Part shown: positions 13,671-22,309 of the stretch, one piece after another
How the letters are laid out: each line of letters opens with the position of its first letter
How positions within the stretch are numbered: the stretch's first letter is position 1
Assembly (NCBI GenBank): GCA_037440345.1
Contig: JBBIUJ010000012.1
Coordinates: 1 to 26,669, forward strand
Source: CAINVV01 sp037440345
GTDB taxonomy: Bacteria; Bacteroidota; Bacteroidia; Bacteroidales; Prolixibacteraceae
DNA length: 26,669 nucleotides
Reading direction: 5' to 3'
Notes under the pieces: model-generated
Seen by the model: the letters and a program-made list of their open reading frames with translations, nothing else
Told to the model about the DNA's origin: nothing
Database searches by the model: none
Program-made: the position numbers and the translations under genes

Positions 13671-15155
13671 ATGGAAAAGTTTAGGAGATTTTTAACAATG
13701 TTTTCATTCGCTTTTGCAGGAGCGCTAATGGCGGTTTTTATCTATGCAAAATTTGCGAATGATTCGAGGGGGTCGGTTCAGTACAGCGAACCCATTCCTG
13801 TGCATTTAACGAGCCAGGTTTCAGCAGGCAGTGCATTGGGGCAATTACCTGATTTGACACAGGCGGCTGAAAAGAGCGTACATGCGGTTGTGCATATTGA
13901 AGTAAAAATGCATGAACAAATGGGCGATAACTTCGATAACCCTCTTTTTGATTTCTTTTTTGGGCCCGATCGTCCACGAGGAGGTTTCCCGAGGGGTCAG
14001 AAAGAACAACCCCAATTTGCCATGGCTTCAGGTTCCGGCGTAATCATCTCCCCGGATGGTTATATCGTGACCAACAGTCATGTCGTGGATGATGCAGTGA
14101 ATGTTCAGGTCATCCTGGATGACAATAGAAAATTTACTGCAAAGGTGATAGGCAGGGATCCCAACACCGATATTGCGTTGGTTAAAATAGATGCAAAAGA
14201 GCTCTCTTATCTGACATGGGGAAATTCTGATGAGCTTAAATTGGGGGAATGGGTACTGGCTGTTGGAAACCCCTTCAATCTGACCTCCACAGTTACTGCA
14301 GGGATTGTAAGCGCCAAATCCAGAAGTATCGGAATTGTGAGCGGTAAAATGCCTTTGGAATCTTTCATTCAAACGGATGCTGCCGTCAATCCGGGTAATA
14401 GCGGAGGTGCATTGGTCAACAGTTATGGCGATCTGGTTGGAATAAACACCGCTATCGCCTCCCAGACAGGTTCTTACAGTGGCTATTCGTTCGCCATCCC
14501 AACCACCATCGCCAGGAAAGTGGTGGATGATCTTAAGAAATATGGCGAAGTACAACGGGCCGTTTTGGGAGTTTTGATGCAAACAGTCAATGATAGCATC
14601 GCGAAAGCCCAAAAACTGGATAAGATGGAGGGCGCCTATGTGAAAAGCACGACCGACGACGGAGCAGCCCGCAAGGCCGGTATCAAAGAAGGGGACATCA
14701 TCGTTTCAATCAATGGGAATAAGATCAGTTCAGGATCCCAACTTCAGGAGCAGATTGGGAAATATAGTCCCGGCGATGAGGTCACCGTTGGCTACAGGAG
14801 AAATGGAAATTTAAAGGAGGCCAGGATTACGCTACGGAACATCAAGGGGGACACCTCTATCGTAAAAGAGTCAATCTCAGTGCTTGGTGCAGAATTTATC
14901 CCGTTATCCGACAAAGAAAGGGCAAGACTGCATATTGAAGACGGGGTGCAGGTAACCAATTTGTCCGCAGGAAAATTAAAGGATGCCGGTGTGAAGAATG
15001 GATTTATCATCACCGACGTAAATAAAATTTCTGTTTCAAGTAAGGAGGATATTGAAAGGGTGCTCATGCAGTCCAATGATAAAAAACCCGTTCTGATTGA
15101 AGGGGTCAGTCCGAGTGGGGAATATGGCTATTTCCTCTTGAAACCGGCAGAATAA
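13671..15155 (+). CDS. htrA: HtrA/Do family serine endopeptidase
   Basis: A 494-residue periplasmic protease of the DegP/HtrA family. It has an N-terminal hydrophobic anchor or signal (about 8-27), then a trypsin-like domain with the triad His137 (TNSHVVDDA), Asp167 (NTDIALVKID) and Ser244 (NPGNSGGALV). Two PDZ domains follow, about 290-375 (GAARKAGIKEGDIIVSING) and about 400-490 (GVQVTNLSAGKLKDAGVKNG). It degrades or refolds misfolded envelope proteins. A Gly-rich loop (about 85-115) precedes the catalytic domain. The length matches other Bacteroidota Do proteases. It is the only plus-strand gene in the right two thirds and is monocistronic. Confidence 0.95.
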   Translation: MEKFRRFLTMFSFAFAGALMAVFIYAKFANDSRGSVQYSEPIPVHLTSQVSAGSALGQLPDLTQAAEKSVHAVVHIEVKMHEQMGDNFDNPLFDFFFGPDRPRGGFPRGQKEQPQFAMASGSGVIISPDGYIVTNSHVVDDAVNVQVILDDNRKFTAKVIGRDPNTDIALVKIDAKELSYLTWGNSDELKLGEWVLAVGNPFNLTSTVTAGIVSAKSRSIGIVSGKMPLESFIQTDAAVNPGNSGGALVNSYGDLVGINTAIASQTGSYSGYSFAIPTTIARKVVDDLKKYGEVQRAVLGVLMQTVNDSIAKAQKLDKMEGAYVKSTTDDGAARKAGIKEGDIIVSINGNKISSGSQLQEQIGKYSPGDEVTVGYRRNGNLKEARITLRNIKGDTSIVKESISVLGAEFIPLSDKERARLHIEDGVQVTNLSAGKLKDAGVKNGFIITDVNKISVSSKEDIERVLMQSNDKKPVLIEGVSPSGEYGYFLLKPAE

Positions 15156-15257
15156 ATCCTTTCAAATCAGGTGAATTGATTTTTCCCTTAAAACTACCAT
15201 TTTCGTTTCAAATACAATTTTGTAGGCTTTCTTGAGGAAGGAGTGCACGTAAAACAA

Positions 15258-15293
15258 TAACTGGCCAGGGGAGACCTCTCTCCTGACCAGTTA
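15258..15293. terminator. Hairpin between convergent genes, possible bidirectional terminator
   Basis: TAACTGGCCAGGGGAGA pairs with TCTCCTGACCAGTTA (a C-A mismatch and two extra G) across a short loop. It lies between htrA (plus) and the thioredoxin-domain gene (minus), which converge here. It is not followed by a strong T run on either side, so efficiency is uncertain. Confidence 0.6.
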
Positions 15294-15393
15294 CGAAAAG
15301 CAAACTCACATTCTCCCCATTTAATCTTACTTGCGGAGTATCCAAATGGAAAATTCGATACACTCCATTTTAACCACAGGGAAGCTCTTCAAA

Positions 15394-16473
15394 TCAGTTC
15401 ATTTGCACTTTTTTCAACGCTTCGTTTGAATACTTTATTTGTCCTTCATGGAATTTTATCTCTGCCTGATAGAATTCTGTTATTTTCTTCTTGTCTATCC
15501 CCGGGACAGAGAAAAGCATCATTTTCACAGTAAACTGATCAGTTGGGCTAAAGCTTTGCATGACATTGTTTATCTCAATCTGTGATTCTATTCCTTTTAT
15601 ATCTCCTTCGGCGTACATCTGGGCAATCCTGCAAATAAAATTGTTCAAATTATTCTTCTGGGTCAGAAGCTGCAAATATCTGACCTGTTCCATGGCGCTT
15701 TCTTTTGTTGTGCCTGATTTCCCGCCAACATATTTGATTAGATTGTTCGAATAGATGCCGGTTAAAAGGTCATCAATAACACTTTTGCCAAAAACCATAT
15801 CAAATTCAGCCTTGTTATAGAGACAAAATTTATGCAGTTTGGAATCGAAATTGGCCAGGGCCATAAAAACCTCCCTTTGCAGTTTATTGTCATATCTCTC
15901 CATCGGTGATAATTTTGGATAGGCCTCGGACAGGAACTCTAACATCTCCTTGTTTCTCTGCAATCTTTCCAGACAATCTACATACCTTGAAACTGAAGAG
16001 AGGTTTGGTTGCTTTGTATATGAAAGTAACAATGAATCCGGCGAATTGCTTGGATCTGCTGCATACTTCACCTTCTCAATAAAAGATGAAATTGGGGATG
16101 CGCCTCCTACCCTGGCAACCTCTTTCCCACTGCCGTCTATGATCAGAAAGGTTGGATAGGCAAATACACCATATTTTTTGCGAATTGACGGACCATCCCC
16201 TTTTTCCATATCAATCTTGATATTTATGAAGTTAGGATTGAAGTATTTCCCGGCCTCTTCCTTAACGAACTCTTCCATCGCCATCTTTTTGCATGGTACA
16301 CACCATGAAGTATAACAATCAACAAAGACAAGTTTTGGCCCAGTTGAGTTTTGTGCTGCCATCGAAATGGCTTCATCGAGCGATTTATTGATGAAATCGA
16401 CTCCTTTGGAACTTTGTGCACTTAAATTAACTGTGCACAGAAACATGATCGCGTATATGATTAACTTTTTCAT
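15394..16473 (-). CDS. Secreted thioredoxin-domain protein with long C-terminal extension
   Basis: A 359-residue exported protein: signal peptide about 1-20 (MKKLIIYAIMFLCTVNLSAQ), then a thioredoxin domain about 25-150 with VDCYTSWCVPCKKMAMEEF (Cys58, Cys61), the cis-proline at AYPTFLI and IRKKYGV between them. The C-terminal 200 residues form an all-helical region of unknown role, frequently seen in Bacteroidota thioredoxin-family proteins. It probably handles periplasmic disulfides. It lies downstream of the S46 peptidase gene but is separated by 205 bases containing the palindromic element at 16508-16564, so it may have its own promoter. Confidence 0.88.
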   Translation of the reverse strand: MKKLIIYAIMFLCTVNLSAQSSKGVDFINKSLDEAISMAAQNSTGPKLVFVDCYTSWCVPCKKMAMEEFVKEEAGKYFNPNFINIKIDMEKGDGPSIRKKYGVFAYPTFLIIDGSGKEVARVGGASPISSFIEKVKYAADPSNSPDSLLLSYTKQPNLSSVSRYVDCLERLQRNKEMLEFLSEAYPKLSPMERYDNKLQREVFMALANFDSKLHKFCLYNKAEFDMVFGKSVIDDLLTGIYSNNLIKYVGGKSGTTKESAMEQVRYLQLLTQKNNLNNFICRIAQMYAEGDIKGIESQIEINNVMQSFSPTDQFTVKMMLFSVPGIDKKKITEFYQAEIKFHEGQIKYSNEALKKVQMN

Positions 16474-16507
16474 TTGTGAATAGTTTTGTTTTTTAATTGC
16501 CAAATGG

Positions 16508-16564
16508 AATACCCATCCGCCAGCTGGCGGATTCGGTTGGTCCCGACATGTCGGGATGGGTATT
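16508..16564. repeat. Composite palindromic (cruciform-type) intergenic element
   Basis: Outer arms AATACCCATCC and GGATGGGTATT (11 bases, 16508-16518 and 16554-16564) enclose two perfect 16-base palindromes: TCCGCCAGCTGGCGGA (16516-16531) and TCCCGACATGTCGGGA (16541-16556). Folded, it gives a three-armed cloverleaf. Such elements resemble REP/MITE-like intergenic repeats known in Bacteroidota genomes; dispersal cannot be shown from one copy. It lies between the S46 peptidase gene and the thioredoxin-domain gene. Confidence 0.7.
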
Positions 16565-16678
16565 TCATCTTTGTACTTATTATTTTTGATTGATAACTAT
16601 TTTCTTAAAATTTCATGCGTAAATAATTTAGTTAAATGACTGATTGTCTGCGCGTACGCATGGAATCCTCAAGGTTGT

Positions 16679-18751
16679 TTACATGCCCTTTTGTGAAAAT
16701 TGGTTCGTGAGGATTTCATCCGTCAGGTAAGTAACGTTTGCATATTTCTCCGTCAGGAACAAAATGTAATTGATATCGGCACAAATAACCCGGTTAAGGG
16801 TAATGTCATAATTGAAATCCCTCGTCATGGATTCCCAGTTGCAGTCAAACACCAGTCCTATCAATTCTCCCCTGCCATTTAACATCGGGCTGCCTGAATT
16901 TCCTCCGGTCACGTCACCATTCGTAATAAAACAGGTATTTACACTTTGTGTCGAAATCAACGATTTAAGTTTTGGATCCAGATAATAATCGGGATTTTCA
17001 GACTTTGACTTTTCCAGTATCCCGGAGGTGCTGGTCATGAACGGGTAAATCTTTCCGTCCCTCTTTTTCAGGTCATCAACAATACCATAGCTAAGTCTCA
17101 AACTTTTATCAGCATTTGGATAGTACTCTGCCCGGAGAAAATCGACGAGACCTTTTTGAAAACTCTGATATCCTTTGTTACTATCCCTTCTCAACTGATT
17201 TGAAATGGAGGAAAGTTCCTGTCTCTTTTGCTCAATGGATTTATTCAGCAGAATAGCCGGATCATTTTTCGGGTAGTTCATCTTATTCAAACAATCAAGT
17301 ACTTTGACCGGGTCTGCATACACCGAATGGTCGAACAGGTAATCGACATAACGGTCAATGTTCCCATCAAAATCCTTGTCGATAGTTTCATAGAAAGAAG
17401 GCAAAAGATTGGAAGGAAGCTTTCCCTTCACCAAATGGAACATGGCTTTTGTTACTACTTTATCTACCCCTGTATTGTAACTGCCAAAAAAATTGCTGAC
17501 GTTCTTGATAAAATCCTTCTTATTCATGAAAGATCTTTTCCCTGTACAATAGTTATCAATCCATGAATCCAGCATAGAAGCATTTCTCAACATTTGGTAG
17601 CTATTCGAAAAGGCTTCCGAGAAATACGTAATTGCCTGAATATAAAGCGAGTCGGATATGGCTTGCCTGGATAGATAATCCAAAGGAGACGCATACTCAA
17701 CCAATCGCCGATGGTCCTTTTTGACCCATCCTTCAAATTCTGCCTCCAGCTTTTTCTTTTTGCCCACCACGTCCAGATAGGATATCCAATCGTTCATTCC
17801 TACAGCATTCTTATAGTAATTGGCCGAATTGGACCATCTTTCGTAATACATGTTCCTGATATTCTGATCCTCTTTCATGAGTCCGTCAATGACACTCAAC
17901 ATACGTGATCTGATTTCAATCAATGGCGGGTTCTGACAGTGGGCTATTTCATAGACTTTTGAAGAAGATGCCTGTCGGTCTGTCGTACCCGGATAGCCCA
18001 GGCTCATGGCAAAATCACCTTTGGAGTACCCATCCTTAGAAATCCGCAAAAATGCATCAGGCACATAAGGTAAGTTGTTTTTATACGCCCTGAAAAAGGC
18101 AAAGTCGGCATTATATCTTGGCCATTGCCAATTATCGGTTTCCCCTCCGAATTTTGCAACCTTTTTCGGCAACAGACCCACCAATCTTATATCTTCGCAT
18201 ACTTCCTGAAGATAGAGGATGAAAATGGAATTGTTCTTATATGATTTTATTTGGGCCTTAAGAGCGTTGTACTTCAGTTTATACTTATCGCCTATACTCT
18301 TTGTTGCTAGGGCGATGTCAGTCTGCGAATGTTTATCCTTTATTAAAGTGACTACCTCATTGGAAACATCTATAATTTCCTTATTAATTACAATTGACAA
18401 TCCTTTGACCCTCAGTTCTTTTTCTTTGGAGCTTGCCCAATAACCATTGTCCAGCATATTATTTTCCTGACTGTTGTACTGGCTTATGGCACTGTATGAA
18501 CAATGATAATTGGTCAGGATCAATCCCTCTTTCGAAATAAATGATCCTGTGCCAATTCCACCGAAAGAGACAACGGCATTGCTTAGCGCTCCTTTGCCCC
18601 CAACGATTTCTTCAATAGGAATTTTTAAACCCAACTCTTTCATCCTGCTCTCGTTGAATCCTTTAAGGGAAGATAATAGCCACATTCCCTCATCCGCAAA
18701 CAACGACAAGGTGGTAAAAAAGAGTAGGATGGTCGCTAAAAATCTAAACAT
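16679..18751 (-). CDS. S46 family dipeptidyl-peptidase (DPP7/DPP11 type)
   Basis: A 690-residue exported serine peptidase with signal peptide about 1-19, then DEGMWLLSSL, a hallmark of family S46 N-termini. The triad is His83 (TNYHCSYS), Asp216 (NADFAFFR, after NWQWPRYN) and Ser619 (GGNSGSPM). These enzymes release dipeptides from the N-terminus of oligopeptides in the periplasm. The residue that sets S1 specificity, Gly in DPP7 and Arg673 in DPP11, falls 18 positions after the Ser; here it is Cys637 (VFDCNWES), neither of the known types. It starts 7 bases after the TlpA gene, linking it to the SusCD locus. Confidence 0.93.
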   Translation of the reverse strand: MFRFLATILLFFTTLSLFADEGMWLLSSLKGFNESRMKELGLKIPIEEIVGGKGALSNAVVSFGGIGTGSFISKEGLILTNYHCSYSAISQYNSQENNMLDNGYWASSKEKELRVKGLSIVINKEIIDVSNEVVTLIKDKHSQTDIALATKSIGDKYKLKYNALKAQIKSYKNNSIFILYLQEVCEDIRLVGLLPKKVAKFGGETDNWQWPRYNADFAFFRAYKNNLPYVPDAFLRISKDGYSKGDFAMSLGYPGTTDRQASSSKVYEIAHCQNPPLIEIRSRMLSVIDGLMKEDQNIRNMYYERWSNSANYYKNAVGMNDWISYLDVVGKKKKLEAEFEGWVKKDHRRLVEYASPLDYLSRQAISDSLYIQAITYFSEAFSNSYQMLRNASMLDSWIDNYCTGKRSFMNKKDFIKNVSNFFGSYNTGVDKVVTKAMFHLVKGKLPSNLLPSFYETIDKDFDGNIDRYVDYLFDHSVYADPVKVLDCLNKMNYPKNDPAILLNKSIEQKRQELSSISNQLRRDSNKGYQSFQKGLVDFLRAEYYPNADKSLRLSYGIVDDLKKRDGKIYPFMTSTSGILEKSKSENPDYYLDPKLKSLISTQSVNTCFITNGDVTGGNSGSPMLNGRGELIGLVFDCNWESMTRDFNYDITLNRVICADINYILFLTEKYANVTYLTDEILTNQFSQKGM

Positions 18752-18758
18752 CAGGATA

Positions 18759-19838
18759 TTATTTGGAGTAGATTTCTTCGCACATTTTGTACAGTTTTTC
18801 TCCTCTGATCCCTTCGGCTACAATAATCCCGTCGGGACCAATCAGCCAAATGGCCGGAATTCCATCTATGCCATATGCTTTGGCTACTGGGGATTTCACT
18901 CCTCCAACCAAATCAGATGCATTATACCAAACCATCTTGTCCTCATTTAATGCCTTGGTCCACAATTCCAGTTTGCTGTCCAGCGAAAAAGACAAAATCA
19001 CCAATCCTTTGGAATTAAATTTATTGTAGAGCTCTATCGTATTTTTAGTTTCAGCCCTGCAAGGTGCGCACCACGAGGCCCAAAAATCCAGCACAACATA
19101 TTTGCCCCTAAAATCAGACAACCGGATCTTTTTCCCTTCCGGGGTCTGAGCAGTAAAATCCGGAGCTTTGGCCCCTTTATCCACTTTTCTCAGCACTTCC
19201 CATCTTTCCTTGATTTCTTTATAAATCGGACTATAAGACAATGACGGGGAAAAGTAGGCCAACAACGAATCCAATTGCCGCGCTTTTTGCCACATTAACC
19301 TTTCTTTTACAAGGTAGAGTGAGGCCAGAGAATGGGAATCGCTTCTTAATACCGAATCCTTGTACGATTTGTCGGTATCATCGAACACTTTGAATTTTTG
19401 TTTCTTTTCCTCGGCGCTAATGGTTTTATTGAACAATACCTGGTTCCTTGCGATCGTATTTTCCTTGGTAAAAGTCATGATTCGCTGCCATTTGTCATTC
19501 TCAGGAGTGCCTTCTACATGACTGTAAAATAAATTCTTTTTATCTCCGGTGATCTTAACCGTCCCCTCCTCCACAAAGAAACTGATACTTCCCCTGGATC
19601 CGTCAAAGCTTAGGTTGTACATGTGTCCAAAATTCTGTTTCGGAAATGAAAAGGTGAAATGGTCTTTTACGATCAGCCCGCTTGCAACTGTTTTCTTTCC
19701 ATATTCTCCTACCTGCTCCAACACGCTAACCTTGGTGCTGTCGCTAAATCCGGTAATATTCCCCTCTAATTTGCAGTTCTGGGCAAAAACATAACTTCCA
19801 AGCGTAAAAAACGCTACAGTCAAAATTGATTTTATCAT
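18759..19838 (-). CDS. DUF4369-TlpA thiol-disulfide oxidoreductase
   Basis: A 359-residue exported protein: signal peptide about 1-19, an N-terminal beta-rich DUF4369-like domain (about 20-120), a helical linker (about 125-215) and a C-terminal TlpA/AhpC-TSA domain. The domain starts at GAKAPDFTAQTPEGK, has the active site FWASWCAPCRAE (Cys257, Cys260), and ends with DGIPAIWLIGPDG containing the cis-proline. Such proteins reduce periplasmic disulfides and are often encoded in SusCD loci. ATG 19838 is chosen because it starts the signal peptide directly. It follows the PKD-like lipoprotein gene, with a terminator-like hairpin in the gap, and precedes the S46 peptidase by 7 bases. Confidence 0.9.
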   Translation of the reverse strand: MIKSILTVAFFTLGSYVFAQNCKLEGNITGFSDSTKVSVLEQVGEYGKKTVASGLIVKDHFTFSFPKQNFGHMYNLSFDGSRGSISFFVEEGTVKITGDKKNLFYSHVEGTPENDKWQRIMTFTKENTIARNQVLFNKTISAEEKKQKFKVFDDTDKSYKDSVLRSDSHSLASLYLVKERLMWQKARQLDSLLAYFSPSLSYSPIYKEIKERWEVLRKVDKGAKAPDFTAQTPEGKKIRLSDFRGKYVVLDFWASWCAPCRAETKNTIELYNKFNSKGLVILSFSLDSKLELWTKALNEDKMVWYNASDLVGGVKSPVAKAYGIDGIPAIWLIGPDGIIVAEGIRGEKLYKMCEEIYSK

Positions 19839-19865
19839 TATCGGTTTTTTAAATTTATCTCTCCC

Positions 19866-19902
19866 AAAAAACACTACCCCTTGATCCGGGGCAGTGTTTT
19901 TT
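19866..19902 (-). terminator. Intra-locus terminator/attenuator
   Basis: On the minus strand AAAAAACACTGCCCC pairs with GGGGTAGTGTTTTTT (one G-T wobble) across a 7-base loop, and the T run completes a rho-independent terminator. It lies just after the PKD-like gene stop (19911) and 27 bases before the TlpA ATG. It probably lowers expression of the TlpA and peptidase genes relative to SusC/SusD, or ends the first transcript. Confidence 0.8.
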
Positions 19903-19910
19903 GAAATTAC

Positions 19911-21449
19911 TTATCTCCATTTATAATTCATTCCTGTAATCTTCTTGAATCCTGTGTAAACTGTCGGACTAGATGAGACAAAGGACGCATCCGTCTCATT
20001 GGTTTCAAACTGAAGCAGTTTCCCATCGCCGGTAGTTGGGTTGTAAATGCCTACATACAATAGTTTGCTGTAATAGGTAGGGTTCGCTACATTGTCCTTG
20101 AATAGCTGCATGGCCGTAATCTGGTATCCGGGGTAATTTGTAGAAATATCATACCTTAACGTAGAGACTTTGTTGCCGGTGTATGCATTGCTGTATATTT
20201 TGGATTCTGTTGCATGGTACATGACCGGCCCCCTGCTTCCAAAAGTAAAGAATTTAGCGTCTTTCATCCCCTCCGCGGCGCTAAAGTCATATAAAAAGGC
20301 CCCGTGATTTACTGCCCCGCTCGAAGTACTGTGCGAGAGGGTCAAGTTAACTACGTACAACATTCTGGATGCCGGATTACCCGGACTTTGCATGACACAA
20401 TACCAGTAGTTTGAGTATCCCATGTCGGCAAAGACCATATCTTTACCGACATTAGACATGTCAAACGCAGTTCCTGAAGGAGCGACATAGGATAGAACGG
20501 CCTGCTGGTAATTCAGATAGAGAAACCTTCTGTTTTTACTGTCGTAGAACGCTCCATAAATATATCCCCTTGTATTTATCCCAATGTACGGCGCAGCGAC
20601 ATAATCTTTACCAAAACAAGGAACACCAAATGGAATAAATGCATTGGGTGAGTTTTGCGAACAGTAGTAAACTTTACCGTTATTGATCAAAAGTTCATTG
20701 TAAGACCATACGCCAAAACCCTGATAGCCGATCTCGGTAGATGGCATTCCCATGAAATTGCTTGTGTAGTCCCCAACGATCTTTAAATCAGCGGAAGAGG
20801 TTCTGAACCCACCCTTTGGATCATCTGAGAAAACATACAGATAGTTTCCACCTCCGCCCCGCGCGTGCCAAACCAATTTCCCGTTACCGGCCAGTTTTTT
20901 CCCGTCATTATTTTTGGAAAACAGGTTGTGCAATACATTGTCGTCAGTAAAATTATTGATACCGGCATTCACTTTGGGATTGTAAACGATGCTGACATCT
21001 GAACCGGTATTGTCACCATTCAATACCATCCATCCCTGTGGGGCGATTGTCTGAATGATCAAATCAGTTTTCACATATTCTGTGACGCCATTCTTCTTGT
21101 CAGTAACATACAGCAGCAAATAATAGTTTCGTGCCGGGATGTTCAAAACGAAATTCAGATTTTTCTGTTTGGAAATCAGGCTGTCAATAAAAACACCAGT
21201 TGCCGGGTCAGGAACATTTAGATTATCTTTTAATATCCACTGATACTGTAGATTACTGTCATCTTGCCCTTGTTTGACCGAAGGATTGATCACGAGTGTC
21301 TCTAGTTGTCTCTTTACAACCGTGGCTGGGACTGATGAGGCATCGATGGAAATTGGGGTAAGAACCGAATAGTTGTAATTGCCTGAATCTTTTACACATG
21401 AATTGTAAAAAATCAACAAGCTGATGTATACCAATATTTTTGTTTTCAT
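19911..21449 (-). CDS. PKD-like surface lipoprotein of a SusCD locus
   Basis: A 512-residue lipoprotein: signal peptide with Cys18 (IFYNSC) as the probable lipid attachment site, followed by SGNYNYSVLTPISID, the usual opening of the PKD-like family found after DUF4843 in Bacteroidota loci. The N-terminal third (about 30-140) is PKD/Ig-like with QYQWILKDNLN. The rest is rich in aromatic and Gly residues and probably forms a beta-propeller-like or other beta structure (GWMVLNGDNTGSDVSIVY). It is expected to be surface-exposed and to bind substrate, though the ligand is unknown. It lies 19 bases after the short ORF at 21469-21585. Confidence 0.88.
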   Translation of the reverse strand: MKTKILVYISLLIFYNSCVKDSGNYNYSVLTPISIDASSVPATVVKRQLETLVINPSVKQGQDDSNLQYQWILKDNLNVPDPATGVFIDSLISKQKNLNFVLNIPARNYYLLLYVTDKKNGVTEYVKTDLIIQTIAPQGWMVLNGDNTGSDVSIVYNPKVNAGINNFTDDNVLHNLFSKNNDGKKLAGNGKLVWHARGGGGNYLYVFSDDPKGGFRTSSADLKIVGDYTSNFMGMPSTEIGYQGFGVWSYNELLINNGKVYYCSQNSPNAFIPFGVPCFGKDYVAAPYIGINTRGYIYGAFYDSKNRRFLYLNYQQAVLSYVAPSGTAFDMSNVGKDMVFADMGYSNYWYCVMQSPGNPASRMLYVVNLTLSHSTSSGAVNHGAFLYDFSAAEGMKDAKFFTFGSRGPVMYHATESKIYSNAYTGNKVSTLRYDISTNYPGYQITAMQLFKDNVANPTYYSKLLYVGIYNPTTGDGKLLQFETNETDASFVSSSPTVYTGFKKITGMNYKWR

Positions 21450-21468
21450 TTGTTTATATTTTGTATTT

Positions 21469-21585
21469 CTATTGTTTGAGGAAACTTGTCAATCTCTTCT
21501 GTGCCAATGAAGGGGAAAGGTCATGGCAAATTTCATCCCAATCAGTTACTATTTGAAGTTTAACCGACACCGCCACCGCCTCCAT
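21469..21585 (-). CDS. Short ORF (38 aa) between DUF4843 and PKD-like genes, or frameshifted C-terminus
   Basis: An ATG-initiated 38-codon frame begins inside the last codons of the DUF4843 gene (another frame) and stops 19 bases before the PKD-like start. Its sequence, MEAVAVSVKLQIVTDWDEIC then HDLSPSLAQKRLTSFLKQ, has normal protein composition. The DUF4843 frame, in contrast, ends in an odd Gly-rich tail (WNGGGGGVG). Removing one G from the GGAGGCGG stretch would join this ORF to DUF4843. So it may be a real small protein, translationally coupled, or the true C-terminus of the lipoprotein. I do not recognise the family. Confidence 0.4.
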   Translation of the reverse strand: MEAVAVSVKLQIVTDWDEICHDLSPSLAQKRLTSFLKQ

Positions 21586-22309
21586 TCCAGACAGGGATGG
21601 TCACATCTACACCATTCTCATCCTTCAAGGGAGTGGTATGAGAGGCGTTATAATCATATAATGCCTTTCTAACCAAAGCATTATAGTATCCTAGTGTGTA
21701 AATGGCAGTTGGATCAGGAAGTTCCGCGATATTACAGGAGGATAGAATAAACCCATATTTGGTTTGTGAGTAGGCGCCCCAACAGTTAAAATAATTTGAT
21801 GAATCCCAGTTGTCTGGTTTGATATACATGTCTCCCCAACGGATCACTGCGGATTGTCCCCTTACAAAGCCAATCTTAAAATTCGTATTGGGAACAATGT
21901 CAAGGACCAGTCTGACCGATTTATTTCCCAATCCGGCGCGGTTAATTGTTAGCGGTACATCAACGAAGTACTTGTTCGCGGGTAAAACGATGTTGTTGGG
22001 CAAACTAAAATTTGCATTCTCCTGGGCATCTGATTTGGTTTTGTTGATTGCCAGGGATATCCCCCTGTCTTTGTCGGCAACAGAACCCATCAGCTTAATC
22101 CTCACAGTAAGGACTTTCGAGGCTTCGGCAATGGTCGGGAATGAAAATACAAGGGAATCCCTTACTCCTATCCCTTTTGGTCCCGGCATTTCGAAATAAA
22201 CGGCCGGATCATCAACGTATTTCATGATGTCTTTCTCGGCACAAGAGAACAGTCCAAGCAGTGCAACTGTCATCAATAAGAATATTTTTGTCTTCATATC
22301 GTTTATCAT
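21560..22309 (-). CDS. DUF4843 lipoprotein
   Basis: A 249-residue lipoprotein (245 from the alternative ATG 22297) with signal peptide MKTKIFLLMTVALLGLFSC, the Cys being the likely lipid attachment site. The DUF4843 pattern is clear: DPAVYFEMPG near the start, RDSLVFSFPT, a beta-sandwich core (TVRIKLMGSVADKDRGIS, VPLTINR) and the C-terminal KPDNWD...FNCWGAYSQTKYGFI, then DENGVDVTIP. The last residues (GGGGGVG) are unusual for the family. ATG 22309 overlaps the SusD stop in an ATGA junction, which supports coupling. It probably sits with SusD on the outer surface; the function is unknown. Confidence 0.85.
   Translation of the reverse strand: MINDMKTKIFLLMTVALLGLFSCAEKDIMKYVDDPAVYFEMPGPKGIGVRDSLVFSFPTIAEASKVLTVRIKLMGSVADKDRGISLAINKTKSDAQENANFSLPNNIVLPANKYFVDVPLTINRAGLGNKSVRLVLDIVPNTNFKIGFVRGQSAVIRWGDMYIKPDNWDSSNYFNCWGAYSQTKYGFILSSCNIAELPDPTAIYTLGYYNALVRKALYDYNASHTTPLKDENGVDVTIPVWNGGGGGVG

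Noticed and set aside
14028..14612. Long minus-strand open frame (194 codons) opposite htrA
   Set aside because: It is antisense to the strongly conserved HtrA catalytic domain and gives a Cys/His-rich sequence with no recognisable family; a shadow frame.
18510..18950. Plus-strand open frame of 146 codons across the S46/TlpA boundary
   Set aside because: It overlaps two clear genes on the other strand and has no start context or family features.
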